DNA of 64,000 bases. Origin: Devosia sp. 67-54 (GTDB lineage Bacteria; Pseudomonadota; Alphaproteobacteria; Rhizobiales; Devosiaceae). Under the pieces are notes generated by a model, which had not been told where the DNA came from, made no database searches, and saw nothing but the letters and a program-made list of their open reading frames with translations. Positions 24,123 through 32,749 of this stretch are shown in pieces. The stretch covers positions 248,001-312,000 of the forward strand of contig NZ_MKVA01000011.1 in NCBI RefSeq assembly GCF_001899075.1, in the 5' to 3' direction. The position numbers were made by a program, and so were the translations under genes. Numbering within the stretch: the first letter of the stretch is position 1; every line of letters begins with the position of its first letter.

Positions 24123-25327
24123 CCGTGCTGCTGCTCACCATCCTGCGCGGCGCCGCGATGGGGCTCGCCTGGTTCGCGGCCGTTGTGCTGTTCGTGCTGT
24201 CGCCGGCCATCGGCAGCATCGCCTCGATCGTTGCAGTGCTGGCGCTGCTGCTGCTGTCGCCGGTCGCCTTTCTTCGCGGCAGTTGGACGACGCTGCGCCG
24301 GCAGCCGGCGATGCTGCTCTTTCTCGCGGCCTTCCTGTCGCTGCTGGTCTGCTTCATCGCCACGGCGCGCGAATTCGGCGACACGCTGTTCGCCACCAAT
24401 TTCCTCGGCCTGCTGCTCGCGCCGGCGGCCTATCTGCTGGCGCTGCGCCGGCCGGGCGCCCGCACCATCGCCACCATTGCCACCCTCTGCGCGCTGGGCG
24501 CCGTCGTCGGCGCCCTCACCGGCAGCTACGACGTTTTCATCCAGCACAAGGAACGCGCCATCGGCTGGGGCTCGGGCGGCAACCTCATGGCGCGCACCGT
24601 GGTGCTGCTCGGCTTCATGGGCCTTGCCGGCATCATCGGCCTCCGCTCGCCCTGGCGCTGGCTGCTCGTCATCGGCGCCGCCGCCTCGCTGTTCGCGCTC
24701 TATCTCACCTCGACCCGCGGCGTCTTCGTCGCCGTGCCGGTGCTGGGGCTGCTGTTCGTCTGGGCGCTGCTGCGCGAAATGCGGGCGAGCCGCCTGTGGT
24801 ATCTCGCCGGCCTCGGCGTGCTGGTCGTCGCAGTCGGTGCCGTCGCGCTCATGTCGCCGCGCTTTCTCGCCGTCGCCTCGCTGCTCGAGCAGGTGGTGGT
24901 CGATCCCTCGGCCATCCCCGATCCCTCGACCACCGAGCGCCTCGCCATGTGGCAGGCCGGCTGGACCGCCCTGTTGCGCGCGCCGCTGCTCGGCCATGGC
25001 TGGGCGCATCTGAGCGAGGCGGCACTGCCCTATGTGCTGTCGATGTACCACAACGACTTCTTCAATGCCGCCGTCGCCGCCGGCATCGTCGGCATCGTCG
25101 CCTGGCTGGCGACGCTGGTCGCGCCGGTGGTCGGCGTGCTGGTACTGCCGCCCGACCGCTACGCCAACCTCAGGCTCTACGGCGCGCTGCTCCTAAGCCT
25201 GAGCTTCTTCGTCTTCGGCCTCACCGACATGACCTTCGGCTACGACCTGCCGACGACGCTGCACGCGGTGCTCACCGCCATCGTCCTCGGCGCCTTCCGC
25301 GAGCCTGACGAGGTCAGTCGGCCATAG
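24119..25327 (+). CDS. O-antigen ligase-like membrane protein, copy 2
   Basis: 402 residues with the same layout as copy 1. Equivalent motifs are LTSTRGVFVAVP, GWTALLRAPLLGHGWAHL and YHNDFFNAAVAAGIVGIVAW, and both proteins end with an FG(F/Y)-type segment and a REP tail. It appears to be a diverged tandem duplicate. GTG start overlaps the copy-1 stop (GTGA). The 3' end overlaps the convergent aldo-keto reductase gene by 14 bases. One may polymerise and the other ligate, but the sequence does not say which. Confidence 0.83.
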   Translation: MTVLLLTILRGAAMGLAWFAAVVLFVLSPAIGSIASIVAVLALLLLSPVAFLRGSWTTLRRQPAMLLFLAAFLSLLVCFIATAREFGDTLFATNFLGLLLAPAAYLLALRRPGARTIATIATLCALGAVVGALTGSYDVFIQHKERAIGWGSGGNLMARTVVLLGFMGLAGIIGLRSPWRWLLVIGAAASLFALYLTSTRGVFVAVPVLGLLFVWALLREMRASRLWYLAGLGVLVVAVGAVALMSPRFLAVASLLEQVVVDPSAIPDPSTTERLAMWQAGWTALLRAPLLGHGWAHLSEAALPYVLSMYHNDFFNAAVAAGIVGIVAWLATLVAPVVGVLVLPPDRYANLRLYGALLLSLSFFVFGLTDMTFGYDLPTTLHAVLTAIVLGAFREPDEVSRP

Positions 25328-26345
25328 TCGTCGCCGGGCGGCTGGGCAGCAGCGCCCCCTCGACCGCCGCGTCGATGGCGTCGAGCTCCTTCTGCGTGAA
25401 GCTCAGATTGTCGAGCGCGCCGAGGCAGTCCTTGAGCTGCTCCAGCGTGCGCACGCCGATCAGCGCCGAGGTCACCTCGCTGCGCCTGAGCACCCAGGCC
25501 AGCGCCAGTTGCGACATCGTCTGCTTGCGCGCCTTGGCGATCTTGCCCAGCGCGTCGACCCCGGCCAGCACCTTGGGCGCCAGCGCCCGCGCATTGATCG
25601 ACGAGTTCTTGTCCTCGGCGCGGGTGCCGGCCTTGCCCCTGGAGTATTTGCCCGACAGGATTCCCTGCTGCAGCGGCGAGAACGGGATCACGCCGATGCC
25701 GAGTTCGCCGCAGGTGTCGAGCGTCTCGTCGTCCTCGATCCAGCGGTTGAGGATGGAATAGCTCGGCTGGTGGATCAGCAGCGGCACCCCCATGTCGGCG
25801 AGAATGCGGTAGGCCTGCTTGGTCTCCTCGCGCGGATAGGACGAGATGCCGACATAGAGCGCCTTGCCCTGCCGGTGCAGTTGCGCCAGCGCCCCCATCG
25901 TCTCCTCGAGCGGCGTGTTGGGATCGAACCGGTGCGAATAGAAGATGTCGACATAGTCGAGCCCCATGCGCTTGAGGCTCTGTTCGCACGAAGCGATGAG
26001 GTATTTGCGTGAGCCCAGGTCGCCATACGGCCCCGGCCACATGCCCCAGCCGGCCTTGCTCGAAATGATCAGCTCGTCGCGGTACGGCCGGAAGTCACGC
26101 GCCATGATGTCGCCGAACAATTCTTCGGCGGCGCCGGACGGTGGGCCGTAATTGTTGGCGAGGTCGAAATGCGTGACGCCGTGGTCGAAGGCATAGCTCA
26201 GGATCTCGAAGGCCGACGGGTAGTCGCGCGTGCCGCCGAAATTCTGCCACAGGCCGAGTGAGATGGCTGGCAGCTTCAGACCGGAGCGGCCGCTGCGTCG
26301 ATAGGCCATGCTGTCGTAGCGGGTGTCGTTGGCGCGGTAGGTCAT
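25314..26345 (-). CDS. Aldo/keto reductase, YghZ-like
   Basis: 343 residues in the family of L-glyceraldehyde-3-phosphate reductase. The catalytic tetrad context is visible: DLANNYGPP (Asp, Tyr), SSKAGWGMWPGPYGD (Lys) and YSHRFDPNTP (His). The C-terminal NADPH-binding region is ALIGVRTLEQLKD. The real start is the ATG before TYRANDTRYDS; upstream sequence belongs to the GNAT gene in another frame. It is last in a minus-strand operon, with a four-base overlap to the gene before. Confidence 0.9.
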   Translation of the reverse strand: MTYRANDTRYDSMAYRRSGRSGLKLPAISLGLWQNFGGTRDYPSAFEILSYAFDHGVTHFDLANNYGPPSGAAEELFGDIMARDFRPYRDELIISSKAGWGMWPGPYGDLGSRKYLIASCEQSLKRMGLDYVDIFYSHRFDPNTPLEETMGALAQLHRQGKALYVGISSYPREETKQAYRILADMGVPLLIHQPSYSILNRWIEDDETLDTCGELGIGVIPFSPLQQGILSGKYSRGKAGTRAEDKNSSINARALAPKVLAGVDALGKIAKARKQTMSQLALAWVLRRSEVTSALIGVRTLEQLKDCLGALDNLSFTQKELDAIDAAVEGALLPSRPATTMAD

Positions 26346-27016
26346 CTTGTGCTCTCCACGTTGTCGAAGCGCAGCCTGCTGCGCTGCTGCCCGCCGGCGT
26401 CGAAATTGTCCGGCGCGAGCCAGCGCTCGTATTCCGCCTTGCGGGCCGGCCACTCGCCGTCGAGCATGGCGAACCACGCCGTGTCGCGGTTCTGCCCCTT
26501 CTGGATCATGTGCTGGCGGAAGATGCCCTCGAAACTGAAGCCGAAGCGCTCGGCCGCTTTCTTGCTCGGCGCGTTGTTGTTGTTGCACTTCCATTCGAAG
26601 CGGCGATAGCCGAGCTCGTCGAACACGTAGCGTGCCGCCAGGTACAGCGCCTCGGTCGCAAGCCGGCTGCGCGCCATGCGCGGTCCCCAATAGATCGAGC
26701 CGATCTCGATCACGCCATGCTCGGGCACGATGCGCATCAGCGCCTGCCGGCCCTCGGTGCGGCCGGTCGCGCTGTCGACTACTGCAAACATCAGCGGGTC
26801 GTTCGCTGCCGCGGCGCGCTGCACGAAATCGGCGAGATCGGCTTCCGTCTCGGGCGCCGTCTCGAACAGCCAGGTGAAACGCTCGCGTCCGTCGGCGCTG
26901 CCGATGGCCTCGTAAAGGCTCGCCACGTGCTGCGGCCCGATCGGCTCGAGCCGCGCATAGCGGCCCTCGAGCACCACCCGCTGCGGCGGGCCCTTGGCGG
27001 CGTGAGGCGCGCTCAT
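26342..27016 (-). CDS. GNAT acetyltransferase, RimJ/RimL-like
   Basis: 224 residues. The domain covers about 18-195, with EIGSIYWGPRMARSRLATEA in the acetyl-CoA region and KCNNNNAPSKKAAERFGFSFEG, a hallmark of the RimL-type branch (residues near 143-164). It probably acetylates an N-terminal or small-molecule amine; the target is unknown. It overlaps the genes on both sides by four bases. Confidence 0.88.
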   Translation of the reverse strand: MSAPHAAKGPPQRVVLEGRYARLEPIGPQHVASLYEAIGSADGRERFTWLFETAPETEADLADFVQRAAAANDPLMFAVVDSATGRTEGRQALMRIVPEHGVIEIGSIYWGPRMARSRLATEALYLAARYVFDELGYRRFEWKCNNNNAPSKKAAERFGFSFEGIFRQHMIQKGQNRDTAWFAMLDGEWPARKAEYERWLAPDNFDAGGQQRSRLRFDNVESTR

Positions 27017-27885
27017 GCCGGCTGCCTGAAGATGGCGTCGAGCCCCGCCTGGTAGGTCGGGTACATCAGTTCGATGCCCAGTGCCTGCTTGATGGCGTGG
27101 CTCGAAACCCGCTTGTTGTCGGCATAGAAGCTGCGCGCCATCGGCGTCATCTCCGCCTCCTCGAACGGCAGTCCAGGCGGCACCGGCGCGCCCATCAGCC
27201 GCGCCGCGTATTCCACCAGATCCTGCGGCGGCGCCGGTTCGTCGTCGCTAAGGTTGAAGGTGCCGGCCAGCTTGCGCTGCGCCGCCAGCGCGCTCACCCG
27301 GCCGATGTCGTCGACATGGATGCGGTTGAACACCTGGTTCGGCTTGATGATGCGCCGCGCCGTGCCCTCGCGCAATTTGTCGAAGCTCGATCGTCCCGGC
27401 CCGTAGATGCCGGCGAGCCTGAGCACCAGCAGCGGCAGATTGCGCGCGGCGGCATAGTCGCGCCAGAGCTGCTCCACCTCGACGCGCTGCTGGCTGCGTT
27501 TGTTGATCGGCCGCGTCGGTGCCGTCTCGTCGATCCACTGCCCGCCGAAATCGCCATAGACACCGACGGTCGAGTAGTAGCAGAGCCATTGGAGGCCCGT
27601 CGCCGCGTCGAGGTCGTCGCGATGCAGATTATAGGCCGGATCGCCGCTGTCGTTGGGCGGGATCGACAGCACCACATGGCTCGCGCTGCGCAAATCGGCA
27701 CCGAGCGTCGGCCCCTTCTTCAGGCCGTCGAAAACGTGCAGCCGATATGGGCTCTCGGCCAGCCGTTCGACGCCCTCTTCGGTGCGGGTGGTGCCGGCGA
27801 TCGCTACGTCCGGCGCGATGATGTCGTGAATCGCCTTGGCCGTGGCCAGCGACGAATACCCCATGCCGAAAAAGAACACGCCCAT
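27013..27885 (-). CDS. NAD(P)-binding epimerase/dehydratase-like protein (YeeZ type)
   Basis: 290 residues with an atypical SDR fold. The N-terminus GVFFFGMGYSS supplies the dinucleotide-binding glycine motif, YYSTVGVYGDFGGQWIDE carries the SDR Tyr region, and RLAGIYGPGRSSFDK and VDDIG follow. Similar proteins neighbour queG in other alphaproteobacteria, though their reaction is not known. The ATG overlaps the queG stop (TAATG); an in-frame ATG 24 bases upstream is less likely. Confidence 0.85.
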   Translation of the reverse strand: MGVFFFGMGYSSLATAKAIHDIIAPDVAIAGTTRTEEGVERLAESPYRLHVFDGLKKGPTLGADLRSASHVVLSIPPNDSGDPAYNLHRDDLDAATGLQWLCYYSTVGVYGDFGGQWIDETAPTRPINKRSQQRVEVEQLWRDYAAARNLPLLVLRLAGIYGPGRSSFDKLREGTARRIIKPNQVFNRIHVDDIGRVSALAAQRKLAGTFNLSDDEPAPPQDLVEYAARLMGAPVPPGLPFEEAEMTPMARSFYADNKRVSSHAIKQALGIELMYPTYQAGLDAIFRQPA

Positions 27886-29018
27886 TATGCCGAAAGCTCT
27901 GCCGTCCATTCGTTTCGGACCGTGGTGTCGTCCTCGCGAGGCAGAAAGTCCAGCGCCAAACGCCTGGCTTCGTCCACCGGAGCAAGCCGGCGCACGGCCC
28001 AGACCGCGGCGCCGCGGATCAACGGCTCGGCATCGCCCAGCCGCGCCGCCGCCAGCGGCACGAGTGCCGCATCGCCGCTGTTGCCGATGGCGATCAGCAC
28101 GTTGCGCAGAAAACGCGCATGGCCGATGCGCTTGATCGGCGAGCCGGCGAACAAGGCCCGGAAGCCGGCATCGTCCAATAGGACCAGATCGGCAAGGGTC
28201 GGGGCGTTGAACTCGTCGCGCGCCATGAGCTTGGCCTCGCGGCTGGCGGAGGCGAATTTGTTCCATGGGCAGACCGCGAGGCAGTCGTCGCAGCCATAGA
28301 TGCGGTTGCCCATCGCCACCCGGAACTCACGCGGAATCGGCCCCTTGTGCTCCACCGTGAGATAGGCGAGGCAGCGCCGCGCATCGAGCTGGAACGGCGC
28401 AGGAAAGGCGTTGGTCGGGCAGATGTCGAGGCACCGCCGGCAACTGCCGCAGCTCTCCTCATGCGGCGCATCCACCGGCAGCTCGGCGGCGGTGAAGATG
28501 GCGCCGAGGAACAGCCACGAGCCGAACTCGCGGCTGACCAGCACCGTGTGCTTGCCTTGCCAGCCGAGCCCCGCCGCTTCCGCCAGCGGCTTTTCCATCA
28601 CCGGCGCGGTGTCGACGAACACCTTGACCTCGGCGCCGCTACGCCGCGCCAGCAGCCCCGCCAGTTCCTTCAGCCGGCCCTTGATGATGTCGTGATAGTC
28701 GCGGTTGCGCGCATAGACCGAGATGCTGCCGCGGTCGCGCTGCTTGAGCACCTCCAGCGGGTCGCGGTCGGGCCCGTAATTGACCCCGAGCATGATCACC
28801 GAGCGCGTGCCGTCCCACAGCGCCAGCGGATCGGCGCGGCGCTCGGCCGTCTCGGCCATCCACGCCATGTCGCCATGCCAGCCGCGCTTGAGCGCTTCGC
28901 CGAGCTTATCACGCAGATCCGGCCGCGCCGCCGGCGAGGCGATGCCGAACGCATCGAACCCAAGTGCTTTGGCGCGAGCCTTGAGCTCGGCCACCAGCGC
29001 CGCGCTACTTTGCGGCAA
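27885..29018 (-). CDS. queG: Epoxyqueuosine reductase
   Basis: 377 residues; cobalamin-dependent iron-sulphur enzyme making queuosine in tRNA from epoxyqueuosine. Two ferredoxin-type cysteine clusters are present (CGSCRRCLDICP and CDDCLAVCP), with a C-terminal HEAT-like segment. DTAPVMEKPLAEAAGLGWQG, near residues 136-155, is conserved in the family. The start overlaps the antitoxin stop upstream by 14 bases, so the two are probably co-transcribed. Confidence 0.95.
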   Translation of the reverse strand: MPQSSAALVAELKARAKALGFDAFGIASPAARPDLRDKLGEALKRGWHGDMAWMAETAERRADPLALWDGTRSVIMLGVNYGPDRDPLEVLKQRDRGSISVYARNRDYHDIIKGRLKELAGLLARRSGAEVKVFVDTAPVMEKPLAEAAGLGWQGKHTVLVSREFGSWLFLGAIFTAAELPVDAPHEESCGSCRRCLDICPTNAFPAPFQLDARRCLAYLTVEHKGPIPREFRVAMGNRIYGCDDCLAVCPWNKFASASREAKLMARDEFNAPTLADLVLLDDAGFRALFAGSPIKRIGHARFLRNVLIAIGNSGDAALVPLAAARLGDAEPLIRGAAVWAVRRLAPVDEARRLALDFLPREDDTTVRNEWTAELSA

Positions 29019-29265
29019 TGTCGCGTTCCATCAGCATCCGGATGTAGCGCGTGTACGGCATGCCCTGCGCCTTGGCCCGATCTTTCACCGCATCCAGCAG
29101 CGGCTGCGGCACCCGCATATTGAGCTGCGCCTCCTTCTTTTCGAACTCGAAATGATGGCGCTTGAACTGCGCCAGGTCGAGGTCGGACAAGTCCTGCATG
29201 AGGAAGGCTTCCGCCTCTTCATCGGTCTTGAACTTAGGAACCTTCCTCCCGCCAGAGTCGCTCAT
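29005..29265 (-). CDS. CopG/BrnA-type antitoxin
   Basis: 86 residues. The N-terminal KFKTDEEAEAFLMQDLSDLD matches the CopG_antitoxin family, and the C-terminal RVPQPLLDAVKDRAKAQG with YTRYIRMLMERD forms a ribbon-helix-helix DNA-binding unit. It is a likely neutraliser and autorepressor for the toxin gene it overlaps by 32 bases. The ATG before SDSGGRK was chosen; sequence upstream of it is the toxin in another frame. Its 3' end overlaps queG. Confidence 0.88.
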   Translation of the reverse strand: MSDSGGRKVPKFKTDEEAEAFLMQDLSDLDLAQFKRHHFEFEKKEAQLNMRVPQPLLDAVKDRAKAQGMPYTRYIRMLMERDIAAK

Positions 29266-29542
29266 ACCGCTCGATCTCCTTTCTATGCATGTAACGGGCA
29301 CTAAGCGGGCGAACCACTTCTTGTCCCTCTTGCATCCGAATTGTGAAAACCACGAATACCGGACGCTCGCTACGATTGCTGCCGACCGCAATGCTGCGGT
29401 CTTCGTGGTCGGAATGCTCGTAATCCGGAACGAGGAACGGATCGCTATCTAGCACATGCTCGATCTCGGCGATCGTCACGCCATGCGACTGGCATTTCTC
29501 CAGATTGCCGGCATCCCACACATAGCGAGACGTGAGAGCCAC
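29234..29542 (-). CDS. BrnT-family toxin (DUF497), second copy
   Basis: 102 residues. BrnT hallmarks are YVWDAGNLEKCQSHGV, DYEHSDHEDRSIAVG, VFVVFTIR and the C-terminal SARYMHRKEIERYE. It belongs to a different BrnT branch from the toxin at 17895 and pairs with a CopG-type rather than BrnA-DUF2442 antitoxin. GTG start. A palindromic AT-rich operator lies about 20 bases upstream, and the fzlA stop is 36 bases upstream. It appears intact. Confidence 0.88.
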   Translation of the reverse strand: MALTSRYVWDAGNLEKCQSHGVTIAEIEHVLDSDPFLVPDYEHSDHEDRSIAVGSNRSERPVFVVFTIRMQEGQEVVRPLSARYMHRKEIERYERLWREEGS

Positions 29543-29560
29543 GATTGAAATCCCGTCAAT

Positions 29561-29577
29561 GTATATACAAAAGTATA
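29561..29577 (-). promoter_or_regulatory. Candidate operator of the second toxin-antitoxin pair
   Basis: TATAC-AAAA-GTATA is a perfect inverted repeat and overlaps the eight-base palindrome GTATATAC. It is the most AT-rich patch nearby and lies between fzlA and the toxin start. The position fits autorepression by the ribbon-helix-helix antitoxin. Confidence 0.5.
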
Positions 29578-29578
29578 G

Positions 29579-30256
29579 TCAAAAATCAAGATTGGCATAT
29601 CCCGCGTGTGGCGGCATGCCGCCGATGCGGTCGTTGAGCAGGGTGCGGAAGGCCGGGCGCGACTTGATGCGGGCATACCAGTGCCGCGTCTCGACCGAGG
29701 TTTCCCAGTCGACGTCGCCGAGATAGTCGAGCGCGCTGAGGTGCGCCGCCAGCGCGAAATCGGCCAGCGACATGGCGTCGCCCGCCAGCCATTGCCGCGT
29801 CGCGAACAGCCAGTTGAAATACAGCATGTGCTCGACGAGGTTGGCCTTGGCCACCCGCAGCACCGACGGATCGGGCGTCGCGCCGGGCGTGTCGCGCTTG
29901 ACGATCTTTTCCTCGATCACATAGCGCGTCACTTCGTCGTTGAGCTTCATCAGCACCCATTCGCTGAGCCGCCACATCTCGGCCCGGTCGCGCCCCTGCG
30001 AGGGGAACAGCCCGGCCACCGCGCTCGGGCTGTAGCGGTCCTCGATGGCGTGGATGGTGGCCAGCGTGCCCACCGCCGGCGGCTCGCCCTCGTCGATCAG
30101 GATCGGCACCGTGGCCGCCGGGTTGAGCTCGAGCAGATGCGGGTCGCGCCGCCACGGCTTCACGTCCTCGAGGTCCACCGCCACGCCGTACTCGGCGAAC
30201 ATCAGCCGGGCGAGGCGGGACGAGGGGTCGAGCCTGTGGTGCAACAGTCGCGGCAT
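29579..30256 (-). CDS. fzlA: FtsZ-binding GST-like protein FzlA
   Basis: 225 residues with a glutathione-S-transferase fold: thioredoxin-like half (about 1-78) and helical half. Beyond generic GST similarity, it has FzlA-specific C-terminal phrases: WLAGDAMSLADFALAAHLSA, LDYLGDVDW, YARIKSRPAFRTLL and the end ANLDF. In Caulobacter FzlA binds FtsZ and promotes septal wall synthesis through FtsW. Start at ATG before PRLLHHRLDPSS. It is divergent from uppP, another wall gene, and upstream of the toxin-antitoxin pair and queG on the same strand. Confidence 0.88.
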   Translation of the reverse strand: MPRLLHHRLDPSSRLARLMFAEYGVAVDLEDVKPWRRDPHLLELNPAATVPILIDEGEPPAVGTLATIHAIEDRYSPSAVAGLFPSQGRDRAEMWRLSEWVLMKLNDEVTRYVIEEKIVKRDTPGATPDPSVLRVAKANLVEHMLYFNWLFATRQWLAGDAMSLADFALAAHLSALDYLGDVDWETSVETRHWYARIKSRPAFRTLLNDRIGGMPPHAGYANLDF

Positions 30257-30341
30257 TCGGCATCCGGGTCCAATGGCGCGGCCCCGCAAATCAGCTTATG
30301 CGAAAAAGCCGCCCACGCGCCCGCGATGAGTAGGAGAACAT

Positions 30342-31154
30342 ATGAGCGTCGATCAAGGTCTTTTTGCGCCTGCGATTTTAGGCATTCTCGAGGGCCTGAC
30401 CGAGTTCGTTCCCGTCTCCTCCACCGCGCACCTGCTGCTGGCCGCGCATTTCCTTGGCTTTCAGAGTCCCGGCCAGGTGTTCGAGGTGCTGATCCAGCTC
30501 GGCGCCATCCTCGCCATCGTCGTCGTCTATTTCGGCCGCATCCTGCTGATCCTGCGCGACGCCATCGCGCGCAAGCCCGGCGCCTGGCGCTTCATCCTCG
30601 GCATCGTGCTGGCGGCGCTGCCGGCGGCGCTGGTCGGTGCCCTCGCGCACGATTTCATCAAGGGCGTGCTGTTCGAGAGCCCCATCCTCATCTGCTCCAT
30701 GCTGATCATCGGCGGCATCGTGCTGCTCTACGTCGATCAATTGAAGCTGACGCCGAAATACACCTCGATCTACGACTATCCGCCGCTGCTGTGTCTGTAT
30801 ATCGGGCTGTTCCAGGTGCTGTCGCTGGTGCCCGGCGTGTCGCGCTCCGGCTCCACCATCGTCGGCTCGCTGCTGCTCGGCACCGACAAGCGCTCCGCCG
30901 CCGAGTTCAGCTTTTTCGTCGCCATCCCGCTGATGATCGGCGCCTTCGGCCTCGATTTCTGGAAAAACCGCGCTTTGATCGGCACCGAGGCGGGGATTGA
31001 CATCGCCATTGGCTTTGCCCTGGCGTTCATCTCCGCCTTCTTCGTCATCCGCTACGCGCTCGACTTCATTCAGCGCCACGGCTTCGCGCCGTTCGCCTAC
31101 TGGCGGATTTTCATCGGCGCCATCGGCCTTTGGGGTGTCCTGCTGTTCAAGTAA
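30342..31154 (+). CDS. uppP: Undecaprenyl-diphosphatase (BacA type)
   Basis: 270 residues, about eight membrane helices. It recycles the C55 lipid carrier needed for peptidoglycan and O-antigen. Both active-site motifs are intact: EGLTEFVPVSSTAH (about 17-30) and PGVSRSGST (about 165-173). A GGAG-type ribosome site precedes ATG. Divergent from fzlA, with an 85-base shared promoter gap. Confidence 0.96.
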   Translation: MSVDQGLFAPAILGILEGLTEFVPVSSTAHLLLAAHFLGFQSPGQVFEVLIQLGAILAIVVVYFGRILLILRDAIARKPGAWRFILGIVLAALPAALVGALAHDFIKGVLFESPILICSMLIIGGIVLLYVDQLKLTPKYTSIYDYPPLLCLYIGLFQVLSLVPGVSRSGSTIVGSLLLGTDKRSAAEFSFFVAIPLMIGAFGLDFWKNRALIGTEAGIDIAIGFALAFISAFFVIRYALDFIQRHGFAPFAYWRIFIGAIGLWGVLLFK

Positions 31155-31292
31155 GCCTCCGGGCGGTGGGCGAAGACGCTTCAAATCTTAAGAAACTCTT
31201 GCTGAAAACTGCGCCGATGCCGGTTGGCGTTGCTTAACTGTCACACCAAGACGCCGGATTTATTCACAGCTTATTTCGGTATGCTGGGCGTC

Positions 31293-31337
31293 TCGACAAT
31301 TTGTCGAAAACGCGGCATTTTGCAGTCAATTAACCAT
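31293..31337 (+). promoter_or_regulatory. Inverted repeat and TTAACCAT box before the outer-membrane protein gene
   Basis: A perfect 15-bp inverted repeat, TCGACAA-T-TTGTCGA (31293-31307), is followed by TTAACCAT (31330-31337), which matches the core of the alphaproteobacterial CtrA site. Both lie in the 214-base gap upstream of the gene, 30-75 bases before its ATG. Either could regulate it. Confidence 0.4.
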
Positions 31338-31368
31338 AATTCCGATTCTCGCTTTCGAGGGGCATGAG

Positions 31369-32730
31369 ATGAAGTTCTGGGCACTGAGCGCCGCGCTGCT
31401 CCCCGCCCTCCTGGGGTCGACCGCCGTCATGGCGCAGGATGATACCCATCCGTTCTTTGGCCTCGGGGCGAATGGCGGCGTCGCCGTCCTGAAGCTGCCC
31501 GCGGGCCAGAATGGTGTGCTGACGCAGGGGGACGTGCAGGGCGCTGGTTCCGACCCGCTGATGATAGGTGGAACGTTCGGGTTCAACGGCGTCATCGGCA
31601 TTGGCAAGATCGGTGACTATGACGCCTTCATGGGCGCAAACCTGTTCGCGACCTACGCCAATGGTAGCAGTACTCGGACGCAGAACTTTTCGGGCGTGGG
31701 CCTGGTCGCCATTCCCGGTATTTCGACCCCGGCCAACGCTTCGATCGATCTGACGACGTCGCGAGCCGCCGGCGCCGTGGCGTCGGTCAACGTGGTCGAC
31801 AACAACCCCGAGGGCGGCAACGCCACTAATGGCTTTACCCAAACGACTCCGGCGCCCGGCAATCAGCAGAGCGCATCGCAGGTGACCGCCGCCGGAACTG
31901 GCAACAGCTTTGTCTGGGGCGCCGCAAACACGCAGGTTTCTGCCGGCGGCGTCGCCAAGGCTCTTGCAGTGGGGGCCGCGGCCGACACATCCGGCAGCTT
32001 GCTGCTGGCGGTGGGCGACCTCGATGGGCTGTCGATCGCGACGAGCGTTCAGAACTCCATCCTCTATACCGGGATGGACGTTACCTTCGGTGCGTCGGGT
32101 GTGGTCAATGATCGCACGGTGGCGCAGGCCTATGTTGGTCCCAGCTATCGGTTCATCGATCAGTGGAACAAGACGAACTATTCGCTCTCGGTCGACCTGC
32201 CCGAAGTCGCTGGCACCACTGTTGTACATCCGCTTTACACGCTGGATCGCAATGCCAACGTAACGTCGAACTATATCGGCGCCGTGATTGGCGGCAGTTT
32301 GGCCAGCAAGGTCAACGACACTGTATCCGTGGCGTTCGCGGCCGAGGGTTCGCTGTACTACATGCACGCAGCGCTCAGTGGTTCGGACTCAGTGACGATC
32401 GCTGGAGGCTCCGGCGTTGCCGGCTTGCCGTACGGGCCGCAGACGGTAACCTACGGACCCGGTGCATCGGCGTTCAACAATGGCATCGCTTACGCGATCC
32501 GAGGCCAGGCCTCGACCACCGTCAATCTCAATCCGAACCTGGATCTGACGCTGGCGGCTTCGGTCGACTACCTGTCGAAAGTGGCGCGCCCGAATGGTGG
32601 CGCCAACGTCACCTACACCGCGAATGCAACCGATGCCAATGCGAACTGGTCGTCGTCAGGTTCGCCTCTGCTGTCGTTTGGCGACATGTGGGCGTTTACC
32701 TTGACAGGTGGTGTCAGCGGACACTTCTAA
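31369..32730 (+). CDS. Secreted outer-membrane beta-barrel protein, unknown family
   Basis: 453 residues with a clear signal peptide cleaved near AVMAQ-DD. The mature part is Gly/Asn/Ser/Val-rich with alternating hydrophobic strands such as NYIGAVIGGSLASKVND and LTLAASVDYLSK, and ends in phenylalanine (GHF), the usual signal for BAM-dependent insertion. No family name can be given. It converges on a curlin-repeat gene with which it shares a terminator, so a role at the cell surface is likely. Codon use is less GC-biased than in neighbours. Confidence 0.8.
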   Translation: MKFWALSAALLPALLGSTAVMAQDDTHPFFGLGANGGVAVLKLPAGQNGVLTQGDVQGAGSDPLMIGGTFGFNGVIGIGKIGDYDAFMGANLFATYANGSSTRTQNFSGVGLVAIPGISTPANASIDLTTSRAAGAVASVNVVDNNPEGGNATNGFTQTTPAPGNQQSASQVTAAGTGNSFVWGAANTQVSAGGVAKALAVGAAADTSGSLLLAVGDLDGLSIATSVQNSILYTGMDVTFGASGVVNDRTVAQAYVGPSYRFIDQWNKTNYSLSVDLPEVAGTTVVHPLYTLDRNANVTSNYIGAVIGGSLASKVNDTVSVAFAAEGSLYYMHAALSGSDSVTIAGGSGVAGLPYGPQTVTYGPGASAFNNGIAYAIRGQASTTVNLNPNLDLTLAASVDYLSKVARPNGGANVTYTANATDANANWSSSGSPLLSFGDMWAFTLTGGVSGHF

Positions 32731-32749
32731 AACTTTGCAGCACGATAAC

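Noticed and set aside
25314-26690. Long single frame joining the aldo-keto reductase to upstream sequence
   Set aside because: The part beyond 26345 is antisense-like or out-of-frame GNAT sequence, and the reductase begins at its own ATG.
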